Source: Labia minor
Lineage: Eukaryota > Arthropoda > Insecta > Dermaptera > Spongiphoridae
Direction of reading: 5' to 3'
Length of the DNA stretch: 64,000 bases
Assembly: GCA_963082975.1 (NCBI GenBank)
Contig: OY720347.1
Coordinates: 42,793,155-42,857,154, forward strand
In this document: one piece after another, positions 23,191 through 36,600 of the stretch
Layout: the number at the start of each line of letters is the position of its first letter
Numbering within the stretch: the first letter of the stretch is position 1
The notes under the pieces: generated by a model
The model's input: only the letters and a program-made list of their open reading frames with translations
The model's database searches: none
What the model was told of the DNA's origin: nothing
Made by a program: the position numbers and the translations under genes

Positions 23191-24030
23191 AAAAATATAA
23201 ATAATAAAAAGCCACCCAAAGCTGAAAGACTAGCCATTTTGAGTTGCATTTTGGCGAGCCTTAAGCTTGTGCTCATATGACAGGAATAAATATAAGCACA
23301 CTACCAGAATATTTATTCATAAAAGCATTAACGAGTGATAAATAGATGCTATTCTTTTGTGTATTATTTAAAAAAAAAATTCAAATGAATTCTTCTCTAG
23401 TTGAAAATCACTCATCTTTTAAGTAATTTACATAAATAAAAATATCTCTTTTATTCTGATTCGAGGGATATAATCAAATAACGATTGCTTTTCATGTCAG
23501 GATCAAGTGTAAGCAATTAATAATTGCCAAGGGGATAGGGAGGGAAGGGATTGTTTTATGAAAATATCTTTAAGCCGATTATGTAAAACATTTTATGTAT
23601 TTATAGGATTGGGAAAATAAAAAAGAGTTCCTTGTAGGTCACCTCACTCAAAAATTGAATGAAGATAGTAAGTTTAGTGTTTGTTTTTTAATCAGAATCA
23701 GACGAGAGCATTCTGTTTTATATTTTTTTTTTCTTTACAAAAAGAAGTATGTTTTTTTCAAAAGGTAAACCGATTCGAGGTGACACTCTTCTTTGTTAAA
23801 ACATTTGTTCGACTGCGATTCAATTGCCTTTTCAGTCTAAATTTATAGGCAAAGATCGCTTCCAAAAAAGCGGAATCGACTGGACAAACGTCCAACCCGG
23901 GATCTCCAATAAACTACAATCTCGACGAACGCAGTCGGCTTAATTTAAATGTGGCTGCAGACGCTGCTGCTTTGGCCTTGTGCGATGCATTTCGCCCAGA
24001 CATCTTAACGATTTTGCCAAAAAGGAAAAC
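23191..24030. other. G+C-richer island
   Basis: The strongest part, 23780-24020, is highly complex (for example CGGAATCGACTGGAC, GTGGCTGCAGACGCTGCTGC) and has no sustained open frame, arguing against coding sequence. CTGCAGACGCTGCTGC may contain E-box-like or GC-rich factor sites. Candidate regulatory element. Confidence 0.4.
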
Positions 24031-24800
24031 AGCGGATTTTTATGTTTCTCGGAGCGATAAATAAAAACGCAGTAAAAAAAAAAAATTTAAAAAAATAAAA
24101 AAATAAAAATAAAAAAACAAAAAAAATATTCCCGCCACAGAACGAATGGACGTTGGAAGGGTGGCTGGGCTGAAAACGAGCAGAGAGAGAAGAGACCGAG
24201 GTCTTTTACTTATGTTTTTATTTTTATATTTTTTTTTCTTTTTCATCCATTCCTTTCTTTTTCTTTGCTTGTCTTTTTTCGACGTTGTTTTTGTTTTTGA
24301 ACCTCCCCTTGGAAAAAATTCCTGTTGGTCAAATTTTACGAGCAGACTCGCCAGACAGACAGACAGACAGACAAGACTCATTGCATACAGGGTGGCCGCC
24401 TGTTTAAACTTCAATGCAATCCATTTTTCTCTTCAAATTCATATAACAATTATTTTGCTGTTACCTAGGAGCAGTTACCAATTAACTTCGCTCTTCCTAC
24501 TTTTTATTTTATAATTCATAAATTATTAATTATTAAATAAAATTATGTCAGGTCTTTTTATTTTATGGCGCTAAGTCTATTAGGCGCTCAGGTAGGTCCA
24601 CGTTTTTTTTTCCTTCAGTGCCGCGAGGCTCCAGATTCACTTGACGTCGGCGAGGAAACCCTTTTAATGACATCCCGCGTTTTTTGCCCGCCCAATTGTC
24701 CGCCCTCCCCCTTCTCCTGTTTGTCATGAACTTTTTACTTTTTTGCAAGTGACCACCTCGAAGAAGAAATATTGTCATTGAACAAACACCTGCTCACAGC
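24031..24800. other. Mixed island with (CAGA)n and poly-A/T tracts
   Basis: Contains a poly-A-rich stretch (24072-24127), a pyrimidine/T-rich stretch (24220-24295), a (CAGA)n tract at 24353-24374 and a richer patch at 24560-24800. Opposed frames at 24040-24514 are low-complexity Lys/Phe-rich and not credible. The minus frame at 24563-24778 is basic and matches nothing. Confidence 0.4.
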
Positions 24801-25766
24801 CATCATGGTTAATTATATTATTAATAAACAATATAAAAATATCTTTGTATTCATTTTCTTATTTTTAAGCAAGACTATAAATATAAATATATACCTACAA
24901 ATATAAAAAAATATAATTTGTAGAAAGAAAAAAAAAGCATACCTTGAGAATTTTTCCCATATTAATTAGTATTATTGAAATTTATCATTTATTTTTCATT
25001 TATATTTTATTGTAATTATTCATTAATCTTTTATAATTAATTTTAATGAAAGATATTGTATTTTAGGGCCAAGCAATAGAGGAGAATTATAAGGAGAAAG
25101 GAATTCAAAATTAAAATGCGGTTTAACAGTCTACCGGTTAAGGGGGAGGAAAAGTAAAAATTCTTAATTTCTTTTCAAAAATATTAAGTAGGATTCCATA
25201 CTTCTGAAAAATAAAATAAATAGCTTCAAAATAGTGTTTTGTATTTTATCTAACATCATTTCATTTCTCTCTATCTCTCTCTCTCTCTCTATAAATATAT
25301 ATATATCATTTTTACTGAAAATTAGAATTACGTTTATGTTCAAAACACATTATTGAAACTATATATATTTTATTTCCCACCTATTATATTATATATAAAT
25401 ATTCTATATCTATAATGCATTTTTTTTATAAATGAATAATTCCTCTCTCAACGTCTCAAAATTAATTTCAAAATATACAAATATACAAAAAAATAAAGAT
25501 TTTTCTTATTTACAAATTCATTAGCAATTTAAACATTGTATTTTTTTATAAATTTCACTGTAAATTAGTAGTATATTTATATAAGATGGATTTAAAAAAA
25601 ATTTTCTTTAAATAAAAATATTTTTTTAATAAATATTGAAATTATGGAATATAAAAACTTAAATTTGAAAATTATTTAATATCATTTGAATGTTATAATT
25701 TAAAGAAAACTACAAATTTTTTTAGTTAAACAATAAATTATTTTTTTAATATTCATTCGATTATAA
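24801..25766. other. A+T-rich DNA with a (CT)n tract
   Basis: (CT)n at 25266-25290 followed by (AT)n. Otherwise A/T runs without features. Confidence 0.6.
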
Positions 25767-26029
25767 AATTGGTTTCCACTGCGCCCCCTTTCCAGAAAAA
25801 AAATTTACTCAGCGCCCCCTGGAAATTAACTTTTTTTAATTTTAATAACAATTAAATAGAAAAATTAATGTACCTATTCGCAAAATATTATAAATAAAGG
25901 TGTAAATTAGAAATGTTGAAATTATTTAACTATTTATTGAACTCAGAATAGAAAAGTAATTTTCCCTAAATGAATCTGTGTCTATCACCGGCCCTTGGAT
26001 TGCTCCAGCGCCCATTTTGAGAAACACTG
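25767..26029. mobile_element. hAT-type miniature element (263 bp)
   Basis: Flanked by a perfect 8-bp duplication GATTATAA (25759-25766 and 26030-26037). The right end read inward is CAGTGTTTCTCAAAATGGGC, typical of hAT termini. The left end is diverged (GGTTTCCACTGCGCCCC). CGCCCCCT repeats occur inside. No transposase is present. Confidence 0.65.
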
Positions 26030-26037
26030 GATTATAA

Positions 26038-27900
26038 TAATCATATTATTCATACTTTTTCTATCAAATAATATAACAGAGTAGTATTTTTCATTACTTG
26101 GAAATATCTCTGGTAAATTATTATATAAAAATTTTCTTATTGAAAATACATATAAATTTTTAAATTAAATCTTTTACATTGTAGATTATATTCAATAATT
26201 AAATAATTTTAATTTTTTTTTTCCAAAAATAAAAAAAAAAAATAAATAAATAAAAAAGAAAACTTCGTAAAATAATGAATATGTTTAATCATGATTTTAA
26301 ACTTCCTCAATGTAATCTAATATTCCTAATGGAATGTTAAAAGAGGATAATAATTCAGTATCGGTTTAAAAATTTTGAAGGTCATAAATTTGTTCTGAAC
26401 CAAACAATGCAAGTAGAAAGAGAAAAAGATAAGAGAGAATGAGATTCGCGAAGGAAGAGTTATACATTTCGAAAAGACGATGTTGTTTTGTTTTGTTTTT
26501 TTTTTATAAAAAAAAGAGAATAATACAAGTTTTTATTTCCAATTCTTTAACAAATGTCTACATTTCGTTGCTCGAAGATTTTTCAAGAATCGAAAAGCGC
26601 ACAAGATATTTGAAATTCTTTATGATTATGGAGGAAAAAAAAACAACAACACGACATGGATGGGAGTTTCATTTGGTTTTGCCACAATTCTTAATATGTT
26701 ATGGTAATGGAGAGGGCAAAAAAAAACCGGATAAAAGATTGAATTAAATTTTCGAGAGGCCCCGCGGACATAATACATTGATATATGTAGCTGGACGATT
26801 GGTCTTGTTTGTATGTTAGGTTAGTGTCTGGAAGGAGCTGGAGTCCAAATGCGATGGCGATGGAACAGGTTTTTGGGTGTGAACTCACAGATATAGATTT
26901 TTTCTCTTCTTTTCAATATCCTTCTCTTTCTTTCATTCTCTCTGATTTCCATTATTCTTTTGTTAGTTATTTAGATATTTTTTCTGTCCATGTTGCTTTT
27001 CTTTTTTTTTTCTTTTTCTTTCTTTGTTAAAGTTATATATTTTTTCTTGCACACTCAAAACGATCAGAAAGTTAACAATTTTTTAATGTTTCATAACCGC
27101 AGCGTACTAAACAACGAAAATGAGTGACGGACTGTCTGTCAATGTTTGGTGAATAAGTTGGGGGACTTTATCAATGCCAGACTATCGGGTCTGGTTCATT
27201 ATGGCGCTACGGAATTTAATGGGCATAAAACTCGGTGAGCAAAATGACTGTTTTAATCTTGGATAATGCGCTGAACAAAGTATCTATCTAGCCCGAAATG
27301 GGAATTAATTTTTTATAGCCAAGTGTTTATTACACAGGAACGATATTATACTAATTATGTAATCTTGTGAGAGGACTTAAATCAAAATGTCACAAACACC
27401 AACGACTCGAAGGATAATTTCCAGTTTTGGACCTCCCTTATCGTGTTTTGACGCCATCCTATAAAAAGTTTCTGCATTAAAACAGTGAATTTTGCATATT
27501 TACGTTTAACGACCGAAATAAGATGCTTTCCTCGCACACACACCATGTCATCACATCAATCTAACAAAAGAATCTTCTCTAATAAAATTAGATTTTTTTC
27601 TATAACCGACAATTTCATTCCGAGTGTTGAAATGGGCTTCTCATGGGCGTTATTTGATATCTTTTATATATCGTATTATAAAAAAAGATTGAAATACCTT
27701 ATGAAAACAGGCGGCTGCTTCGTTCTTCTCCTCTTCGTCTCCAGTTGTTATCCAGGGCCATTGCAAATGGAAAATGTCTACAAACAAACAAATAAATTGG
27801 AAACATTTGGTAAATAAAGGTCAAAGATATTACTCCGAGTTTCGGGTAAAAGTCGACGGACTGCCTTTTATCTCAAGTGATCTTGTCTAAAAAACTATTG
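26038..27900. other. A+T-rich DNA passing into a moderately rich region
   Basis: 26038-26400 is A/T-rich. 26400-27900 is more complex, clearest at 26790-26890, 27100-27260 and 27700-27860, with patches such as GGGTCTGGTTCATTATGGCG. Frames at 26439-27030 and 27485-27817 match nothing and run through poly-T or poly-A. Candidate non-coding constrained patches; no exon is supported. Confidence 0.4.
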
Positions 27901-28726
27901 AGATGTAAAATAACAAATCACCTATAAAATATTTCGCTAAAATATAGATCTACTCCTTTGATTGAATATAACGCATGTATTTTATAGGATTATAATAAAT
28001 TATAAAAATAAAAAAAAGTATTCTGAGCTAAATTTGAAATTGCTTTAACAAGATTATATCTTTTATTATTATATTTTTTTTCCTTCATATTATTATAATA
28101 ACATTGTTTTTTTTCATTTTGACTATTCATATTCTATTTATTTCTATGCAATATACAATTTAGATGAAATTCAAATTCTATATCTTAGAACATATTTCTA
28201 AATTGAGATAATAATTATAATTGGTTAAATTTTTCTTCACAACATTGAATATACATTATATAATACATAATATAATAATATAATATATATATAATTCTGA
28301 GTTCACCAAATTAAATCAATTTCCAAAATTAACGAATAAAAATATGAATAAAGATTTTTATGGGCATAAAATTAGTAACAAAAATCACTTAATTGCTACC
28401 ATTTAATTAATCTACTATATTATAAAATATATTTTTAGATTTATTAGCTACTTAGAATTAAATATGTATAAATATAAGATTAAATTAAACTAATACTTTT
28501 TTTTATTATGAATAAAAAAAAATTTACTATATTTACTAAAATGAATTAAAATAATTAGTACAAAATTATTTTAATTAGATTAAACATTTTTTTTATCTTA
28601 CTCGTATACATTTGTCATTGTATAATTTAGAGTTTCATTTTATAATTTTAATTGAATATATAATGCATATACATATTAATTCCAATTTTGATCATTATAA
28701 TAATTCTTACATAGGATATTTAATAT
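27901..28726. other. A+T-rich DNA without a gene
   Basis: A/T runs only. Confidence 0.65.
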
Positions 28727-28734
28727 TTGTATAA

Positions 28735-29412
28735 CAGTGGCGTACCTAGGGGAGGGCGGTGGGTGCGGTCCGCACCGGGCGGCATTTATCTTGGGGCGGC
28801 ATTTTTTATATTTAGTTATAGTTGTAAAAAGCAACTTATTCATTTCATATTTATTTTTTTTTTCTTTCTTGAATAATAAATGATTATTATGATTATTATA
28901 AGTTTACTATTTGATTTATATAAATTATGATTAATTATATGATTTCGAATATTATTCCTCGGTGTATATAAATGCATTTTAGTGTAAATTTTGAATTCTA
29001 ATTCCAAGAACAGGATAATAATTTTATTTTATTGTATTCATTAAAATTCGTTGAATTCGTAAACGCATCTTTAAGATTTTGTTCGACAAAATTATCTTCG
29101 TTCTACAATGAGTCAATTAAGACTACAAAATCTTGCAATATTGTCAATAGAACAAGAAATTACAAATAATATAAATTTTGAGAGCATTATAGTATGAAAG
29201 CTAGAAGAGTAAATATTATATAAATATGTTTACGAGTGCATACAAATATGTGTAAAAAAATTTACTCTGTGTATTAATTATAATTGATTAAATAACTTAA
29301 TAATTTATTTATGTGTATTAATTTATAAAAACCACTATTTGATTGACTTATAATAGAAAGGGCGGCAAACTGGAGATCGCCCCGGGCGGCAAAAGTTCTA
29401 GGTACGCCACTG
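28735..29412. mobile_element. hAT-type non-autonomous element (678 bp)
   Basis: Inverted ends CAGTGGCGTACCTAGG (left) and CCTAGGTACGCCACTG-like (right), about 17 bp. They are flanked by an 8-bp duplication with one mismatch (TTGTATAA at 28727-28734, TTGTGTAA at 29413-29420). GGGCGGCA motifs follow both ends internally. The centre is A+T-rich without a transposase. Confidence 0.85.
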
Positions 29413-29420
29413 TTGTGTAA

Positions 29421-30770
29421 ATATAAAAATGATAAAAGATTTCTTATTTTAAGTTATAATCTAATAAATTAAAATAAAATAAAGTGCTCCCTAAAACATT
29501 GTATATGCCCCTTTTCTTTTACTTTCAACATTAAATCTTTTATCACGTGAACCATAATTGAAATACTTATTATTTATGTGATATATTCTATACTTCTATA
29601 GAACGTAAATAAAGCAAATACTTTGAAATCATTTCATCAAGGCCAGGAAACATTTTCATCAAAGATTCCTATCATAACTAATCATTTAGAGTTTAAATAT
29701 TCATTCAATGTGCAAATTATTTATGTAAAGTATCGGAATCAAATTATATTTGTTTCTTATCAAGGATACGGATCATTTAGTGATGGATAGATGATTTAAT
29801 CGCAAATTTGTAAAATAATCTCATCGAAATGAGAAAACAATAGGGATTTATAAGTAGATAGGAAACATACATATATATTATTATTTAGAAATTGATTGAT
29901 GGTGGTTTCCCAACTAGATATTTCACAAGAATAATAATTAATAAAAACTAAATTCATAGAGTGTATAATTTTATTATAAAAATTAATATTTTAAAGGAGG
30001 GAAAAAAAGAATATTTTTTTATATATTTTTAAAAATCAATTTTAGAGTATTTATAGAGAATAATTTAAAATGTTTATGTCATTCAAAAAATTATTATTAT
30101 TTTTCAATTTGCTATTGTAATTAAATTTTAAATAAAGAAGAATAATTAAATAAATTAAGAAAAATAAAAAATTACATACAAGTATGTAAATCAATTTCTA
30201 GAAAATTGGATTAAACAAGTTATGTTATATGTTAATAGAAATAAATTTATATATAGTTTTAGCATCTTTCCTATTATAGCCCCCCCATGATAATTTTGAA
30301 AAGAAAACAATAACTAAAAATTTAATTTGTAAAAATACTAATAGGTTTATAAAATAGCAAAATATATACTTTTTACTCACTAAAGTTTCATTTTTACCCC
30401 ATTTGGGGTAATTTCTCCGACCGCTGTTATAAACTTTTAATGTCAATTTTCATAAACCATAGTTTAAAATGATAATCAAAAGAATTCTACTGAAATTACT
30501 GTTTAAAATCAAATCTCGGAAAGAATGATGATCTAAATTTGAAACTACAATCTAACTTATAAAATAAAAACTTTCAATCATATTCATTGTAATGTAAGAC
30601 ATGAATGAATTTTTATAAAAATAAAATTTGTAATATATGCTCCTGAGCTCATAATGGTAACATTTTGTTACTGAATCGACATTCATCCCCTAAATGGATA
30701 ACAAAGTTATTTTGTATTTTATAGAATAAAAACATTGGTCAAATAAGTACTTTGTTCTTGAATAACTGGG
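29421..30770. other. A+T-rich DNA without a gene
   Basis: Mixed low-complexity DNA. The frame at 30225-30446 is A/T-driven. Confidence 0.6.
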
Positions 30771-30920
30771 TAGGGTTGACGCCTTAGAAACGGCCGTTAT
30801 TGCGCTTGATTGGCCTCGACCAGCCTTTAGTATTTTTAATTGAACATATTTTATATTTAATTTATTAACATAGGATAGGGAAGTCCAATCATTAAGAATG
30901 ATCTTTACCCACACTGATGT
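30771..30920. other. Small G+C-richer island
   Basis: Complex 60-bp core at about 30775-30835 (GACGCCTTAGAAACGGCCG, GATTGGCCTCGACC). The overlapping minus frame 30690-30929 matches nothing. Candidate non-coding element. Confidence 0.3.
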
Positions 30921-31325
30921 TTTAACCATAATATTAAAAAAAAATGTAGAAATATATAAAAATGCGGAAGAAATTTTATATAAATATTTTTTTTATTAGT
31001 GAAATTAAAAATTAATTTGTTAAATTATTATTCTTGATTTATAATGTTATTATATAAGTATAATTATAGATTAGTCAAATAAAAAGTCATCTAAAACGCC
31101 TCATTAATAACTCATATTTCTAATTGGAATAATCACATGATTAATTTGAACATATTTATTTATTTATTTATTTATTTTTTTCTCCTAATACATTTTTCGT
31201 ATGTATCTAAAAAATAATCTTGATTTTTTATATTAACATAGAATTTCTAACCAAATATGGCTAAGAGAAAAATCGTGAAGTTTCAATCAAGAATAGAAAG
31301 GTTTTTAAATAACTATATATTAGTG
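30921..31325. other. A+T-rich DNA with a (TTTA)n tract
   Basis: (TTTA)n near 31156-31177; otherwise featureless. Confidence 0.55.
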
Positions 31326-31960
31326 TTGATTATTGACATATCTCGAATTCGGAGTCGGCTGGCCTTTCCAGCTGCCATTTGAGGATGGATGGTGAGACAA
31401 ATTCAACCGCCACCAATGACAAATGAAAATAAGTCGTTCTGAGGATCAAGTTCTTGAACCAATTCACCATCATGGATCAGATTCCGGATTTGGGAGAGTC
31501 AAAATGTTTTCTAGTAAACCGACAAGTGCTCCTATCCATTATCCATAAAATGAGAGAAAGAGGATGATGATTGTTTATTGATTTACCACTCTTTCATCCA
31601 CACCCAAATAATTAACCTTTCCTGTAAATAACAAACGATAATGATTGAAGACACCGATTATATTTCCAATTCATTTTCTCTCCATTTTATGAATAAAAAT
31701 ACATTTATAGTAAGATTTACCGCCAATCATTAGGTAAATTTATTCAGTGACTCCGTTGAAATCACTCTACCTACTGTTGGCAACTAATAATTTTCTGAAG
31801 ACATTTTCTATCTAATGAAATCTGTTATTACTGGTTCGCTTTAATTTATTGGACTTTTAAAGACGCAGCTCCACGACCAATGAAAATGACTCCTCACTCC
31901 TCTATTGCCAGACTCAGGAAGGATTAATTGAAATCACGGTGCAAAATCAGTCAGATATTA
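31326..31960. other. G+C-richer island
   Basis: Complex sequence, clearest at 31345-31500 (CGGAGTCGGCTGGCC, CAGCTG E-box near 31370) and 31850-31945. No open frame of note. Candidate regulatory DNA. Confidence 0.35.
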
Positions 31961-32440
31961 TTAAATTATAATCGAAAAGTTTGATTTATACCTATATATA
32001 TATATATATATATATAAAGAGAGAGAGAGAAAAAGAGAGTGATTAGTGGAACCTAAACTGATGAAATTCCTGCTTACATAACCAATGTTTAGCTTTTTTT
32101 CACGATTCGTTTAAGCGAAGGGGCATCTTATTGTAATTGGATCAGAGGGGGGGGGGATATTTTTCGTATGCGTCACAAAGGTATTCGCCTACGCGATAAT
32201 TGAAATTCAAGTCTCCGCTACAAAGTAGGAAGAAAGTGGTGCCAATAGAATGGCCTGGTTGATTTAAAAAGATGCCAAAAAAGAGGTCATGGTCAGGGAA
32301 AACAAACAAAACAACTAAATTGTTCAGCTACTTTCAATCAGATCTATTAAAAATTAATTCTTACGTTATCCTAATTTACTTTCTAATTTTTGTTTTTGTT
32401 GCCTCATTAAGCTTAACAAGACAGTTCCTTTCCCCTTTCA
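31961..32440. other. Microsatellites and a short richer stretch
   Basis: (TA)n then (GA)n at about 31995-32037, a G-run near 32148-32156, and complex DNA at 32085-32330. The 60-codon frame at 32272-32454 matches nothing. Confidence 0.4.
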
Positions 32441-32757
32441 ATTATATAAAATAAAACAAATACTTGATCATTTTGGGTTTTCGCACAATCCAATTATATA
32501 TAAAATTATTATTTTATATGGAAAATTAAAAATGAAGCTTAAATATTTAAATAAAAAAAAAATATGTAATGGATTGAAAAATTGAATTCAAAAAATAAAT
32601 TTTTTTAATATTTTAAAATTAATAATGTGTTGTGTAAAGTTAGAAATTGAAAATTATCTAGGTTTCGAATTTAGAATTAAAATATGTACCTAATATCCGC
32701 AGTAATTAATCTTTAAAGATTTTTTCTAAAATTATACTAGTAGCTAACTAATATAAT

Positions 32758-32804
<47 letters not shown>

Positions 32805-33005
32805 CATAAACATAATTATATATTGAATTAAATAAAATATATATAAGTTAATAATAATTTAATGTTTATTTGAATAATTAAATTCAGAAATCTAATTATT
32901 GTCTTTTCATTATAAATTAAAAATTATTTATTTTTTTACAGAAAATTATCTAACTTCTGGACTTTATCAACCTCCACTACGAATATTGTAGGCTTTATAA
33001 GAAAA
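32441..33005. other. A+T-rich DNA with (AT)n
   Basis: A pure (AT)n run lies at 32766-32800. No gene is supported. Confidence 0.7.
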
Positions 33006-33499
33006 TAAGTTGACCTGTGGCTAGGTCCGAACCGACCGACGGTTTGAAGTAAATTAATTTCCAGCTACAGAAACAATTTCAAATAATTTTAATATATCTA
33101 TTAATGTAATAAAAAATAGATATGGATTTAACATAAATATTTTTAATTTTATTTTATTTATAATATATATGTAAGACAAGGCAGTGACGTCATGAATGGC
33201 TGGATGACGTCATATAATTTTAAATTAAGAAAAAACTAATAAAGATGATTTTCCTATCGTCGATCGCTAATACTACCACTTCCGGTTTCCGGATTTGCAC
33301 CAAAAGTTGATCAATTCATCCTACTGATGCATTAAGTAAATATACTAAATTTCATCAAAATCCGTTAAGTCGGACAGACATCATGCTAAAAATACTTTTT
33401 TCTGTATAGAAAATGCATGATTCGTGGAGATATGTAAAAATCTCCACATGTAAAATTTGGTGTGAAAACAATACCTCCCTTACTATCGTCGGTCGGTAA
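33006..33499 (+). mobile_element. Interspersed element family 1, internally deleted copy
   Basis: The 5' end at 33006 carries the hairpin arms GACCT and AGGTC followed by ACCGACCGACGG. It ends GTCGGTCGGTAA at 33499. Both ends are therefore present and show the inverted motif ACCGACCGACG/CGTCGGTCGGT. The inner module is largely missing and the (CGGA)n tract is lost. The frame at 33355-33540 is repeat-derived. Confidence 0.85.
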
Positions 33500-33900
33500 A
33501 AATTATTTATATATAACATATTATGTATATTATAATTCATTATACTGATTAATAATAATTGCGCCCCACGACAAATAACAATAACAATGTATTAGTTTGA
33601 TAAATATAATTTAAAATTTTTCATTTAAGATTATCTTCGTTTTGGCTTTTATTTATAGATTTTCATATTTATGTCTTAGGATGAAATGAGAAAAAAAAAT
33701 TTAATTGAATACACCCTTCGATCAACCACTAACCGGTCCAGCCACAACAAAAAAAAAATGATATTTTATTTTTTCAAGATGGAAAATGAATTAATAGAAA
33801 ATGGAATCAAAAGTTTTAAGAATTAATTAATATTTCTAATTCGTGCATGTCATACTAAATGAGTTCATGTATGACCATATTACCAATCGATTTTAGAGAG
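33500..33900. other. A+T-rich DNA without a gene
   Basis: A/T runs with a short mixed patch near 33710-33760. Confidence 0.5.
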
Positions 33901-34990
33901 GAAATGATGAGTTAAGTGAAATTCATGAGTTGTGCAATCTTTTCTAGACATCCATTTCAAATAAATCCAAAAGTGCTTAAAAAATTGAATTTATTTTGGA
34001 ACCAATTTCATGGTCAGCCAAAACCGATCATCGACAGACATTCTCTTTTTTTTCTCTTTCTCTCTTTCTCTCGTGAGAGGCAAAACAAGAAATTAATTTT
34101 TATATTCCTGGACGTTTATTTCTAGTTTTAGGTCAGATGATGGTTCTCTTCAAGTGGCTGGTGTTCCATGGCCTTGTCTTGTCTAACCAAACATTGCGAG
34201 TGTCAATGAACATCGGATTGGTTTTTCACGTTTTACATTGTCCTGTTGCCGAAATAAAACGACATATTCTGTCTCCTTCTCTGGCATTGAAAACATCAAT
34301 TTGTCTTAGAGAATGACAGTTTTTAGCCTTATAATTCGAAGTTATCCATAGAATTTTTGAATTATTAGAGGCGTTGTTCATCTTAGTGCGTCATAATATG
34401 TATAATCCTTGATATTTGAGAAATCCAAATTATGATTAATTTCGCCTCATGGATGAAACTTAAAAATTCCTTTTTCTTTTAAGATCTCTATCTTCCAAGT
34501 CACGAACTTCTAAAATTAATGATATAAACAAAATTATTTTCGAGTTATTCGAATTTCAGTATAAAATACTTCAATTTGATCTAAAGTTTACTTGATTAAT
34601 AATACTTAATGTACTTACTGATTTCTCTTTTACAAACTATTTAGGTTAAATGAATGTTACGATCAATCGCAATGAATAACACGCATGACCATTGCATACC
34701 GATACTTGAATAATTATTATTACGTTTGGCAACTTCTTTTCGAGATTCTAGCGTGAACACAACTCGTTTACCTTAGAGATCGACTCTGTTCGTCTCATTA
34801 AGCTGATGGTGGTTCACGATCCCACGGAAGGTCTTAAGGTCTTAAGGCTCATTACCATCCAAAGATCCGAAGCAGCCGCTGTTGATGACCACCAACTGCA
34901 ACACAAACAATCGCTATACGAACAACGATATTAACCTTGGCACCTTCGAACATCCAACCAAATACTCCATTCCACACACATTTCAATATT
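33901..34990. other. G+C-richer island in two blocks
   Basis: Block one is 33930-34330. Block two is 34680-34990, with TGATGGTGGTTCACGATC and the short direct repeat AAGGTCTT twice near 34827-34843. The frame at 33916-34125 is unremarkable. No coding evidence; candidate conserved non-coding DNA. Confidence 0.4.
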
Positions 34991-36149
34991 CAATTCAATT
35001 CAACGGAATAATATAATTTATTTTTTTTCTTATTCGTAATTTTCTAACTTAATTCAATGTCTACTGATTTAATCACTACAATTATAGACGTCAATAAATA
35101 TAAATCACATTCTTAATTTACTCACGTAATATACTCTGTCTCATAAAGAGAGCCTTTATCACACTATAAAATTATTAATTAATGAGATTATTTTGTAGTT
35201 ATTATTAATAAGAAATTAATGCCAATGAATCAATTTCAATTTTAAAAATCAACCAGATATTTTTGTTTTTAATATTCAATTATATTCAAAAATATTATTA
35301 AAAATTAAAAAAATATTTTTTGATTTACACATTTCTTGGATTTATTTTTTATTAAATAATAAATATAATAATTAATTAATTTATCTATTATTAATAAATT
35401 GAAATCACCAGAAATAAGTTAAATATAATAAGTTATTACTTAATCAAGATGATGACTAGAATTGATATTTTAAAAGTCAACTGAATTATATATTATTATA
35501 AAAAATCTTTATAGTTATACCTGAAGCGGGAAAGTGAAATGAAAATGTAGTGGGTGGTTCATAAGAAGGATGTGAATATTTAATTTCATATGTAATTTGT
35601 CGTCTTAATAAACAAAAAACATTAATTTTTTAATTTCATAATTAAAATGACAAAAATAGATATTTGTTAAGTAGAATATTATTTAACATTACGTTGCTAT
35701 TACGAGGAAGCGATGAGTGATCGTACGCATTGGGAATACAATATAATATGCAAAAATGTATGTAATAGGTTGAATTTTTGATTCATTCGAACAGTGTTTT
35801 GAAAAGTCAGATAAGGCCAAAATATTTTTAACTATAGTCTTTATTAATCGTTCTGTTTTCAACAAAAGATACCAACAACGATATACCAATGTGAATTAAA
35901 CTAAAATCATTAACTAGACCAAGTATGGTTCACCAAATCTAAATATATAATAAAAATAATTTTGAAAAATCTGTACTTTTAATTTAAACTTTAATATTAT
36001 TATTTATATATTTAGATAGTACTTGATTCACCGAGCCGTTATTAAAAAAATATATTCCTTATTATAGTGGTGGGTTGGCAATATTATTGACTGGTTTACC
36101 GAGCCACCGTTTAAATAATTTAAAAGAACATAAATTATTCATAAAAATA
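34991..36149. other. A+T-rich DNA without a gene
   Basis: Mostly A/T runs. Two related patches, CACCGAGCCGTTATT at about 36030 and TTACCGAGCCACCGTTTA at about 36097, may be ends of an unrecognised element. Confidence 0.5.
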
Positions 36150-36600
36150 TACACCTTAAACGTATGTATTAATGCTCTGAAAAACAGAAATGTATGGTCT
36201 GTTATTATAACATAATATATATTTCGTAATTTGATTTAACATAATATATTTTATATTTACGGAAGCGCTCTCTGACGAAGTTGGTGTCGTCATTTAAATT
36301 TCCCATTTTAAATAAAGAAAAAACTAATGAACGTTCTGAAACAATTTCAAATAATTTAAATGTATGTATTAATGCAATAAAAACAGATATAGATATAACA
36401 TAAATAGTTTTAATTTTATTTTATTTATAATATATTTTGTATATAAGGAATCGCTAACTGACGTAGTTGCTGATGTCATATAGAATTAAATCAAGAAAAA
36501 ACTAATGAAGATGATTTTTCCCGAGGCTGAAACCTTACAGATCGATTTTTCTATTTAAAAATTATGGTGTGAATTTCAAAAAAATCCTTAGAGCGGTTTA
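36150..36600 (-). repeat. Family 1b relic
   Basis: The reverse complement aligns with 7270-7560 (GAAATTCACACCAT, AAATCGATCTGTA, GGTTTCAG, AAATCATCTTCATTAG) and with the AACATAAAT.TTTTAATTTTATTTTATT part of family 1. A second partial copy of the same block is nested at about 36225-36345. The relic is diverged. Confidence 0.55.

Noticed and set aside
24040-24514. Opposed open frames of more than 120 codons
   Set aside because: Both are low-complexity (poly-Lys or poly-Phe) products of A and T runs and overlap antisense; no domain or splice context.
36030-36115. Paired CACCGAGCC / TTACCGAGCC patches as a transposon
   Set aside because: They are in the same orientation, short, and lack flanking duplications.
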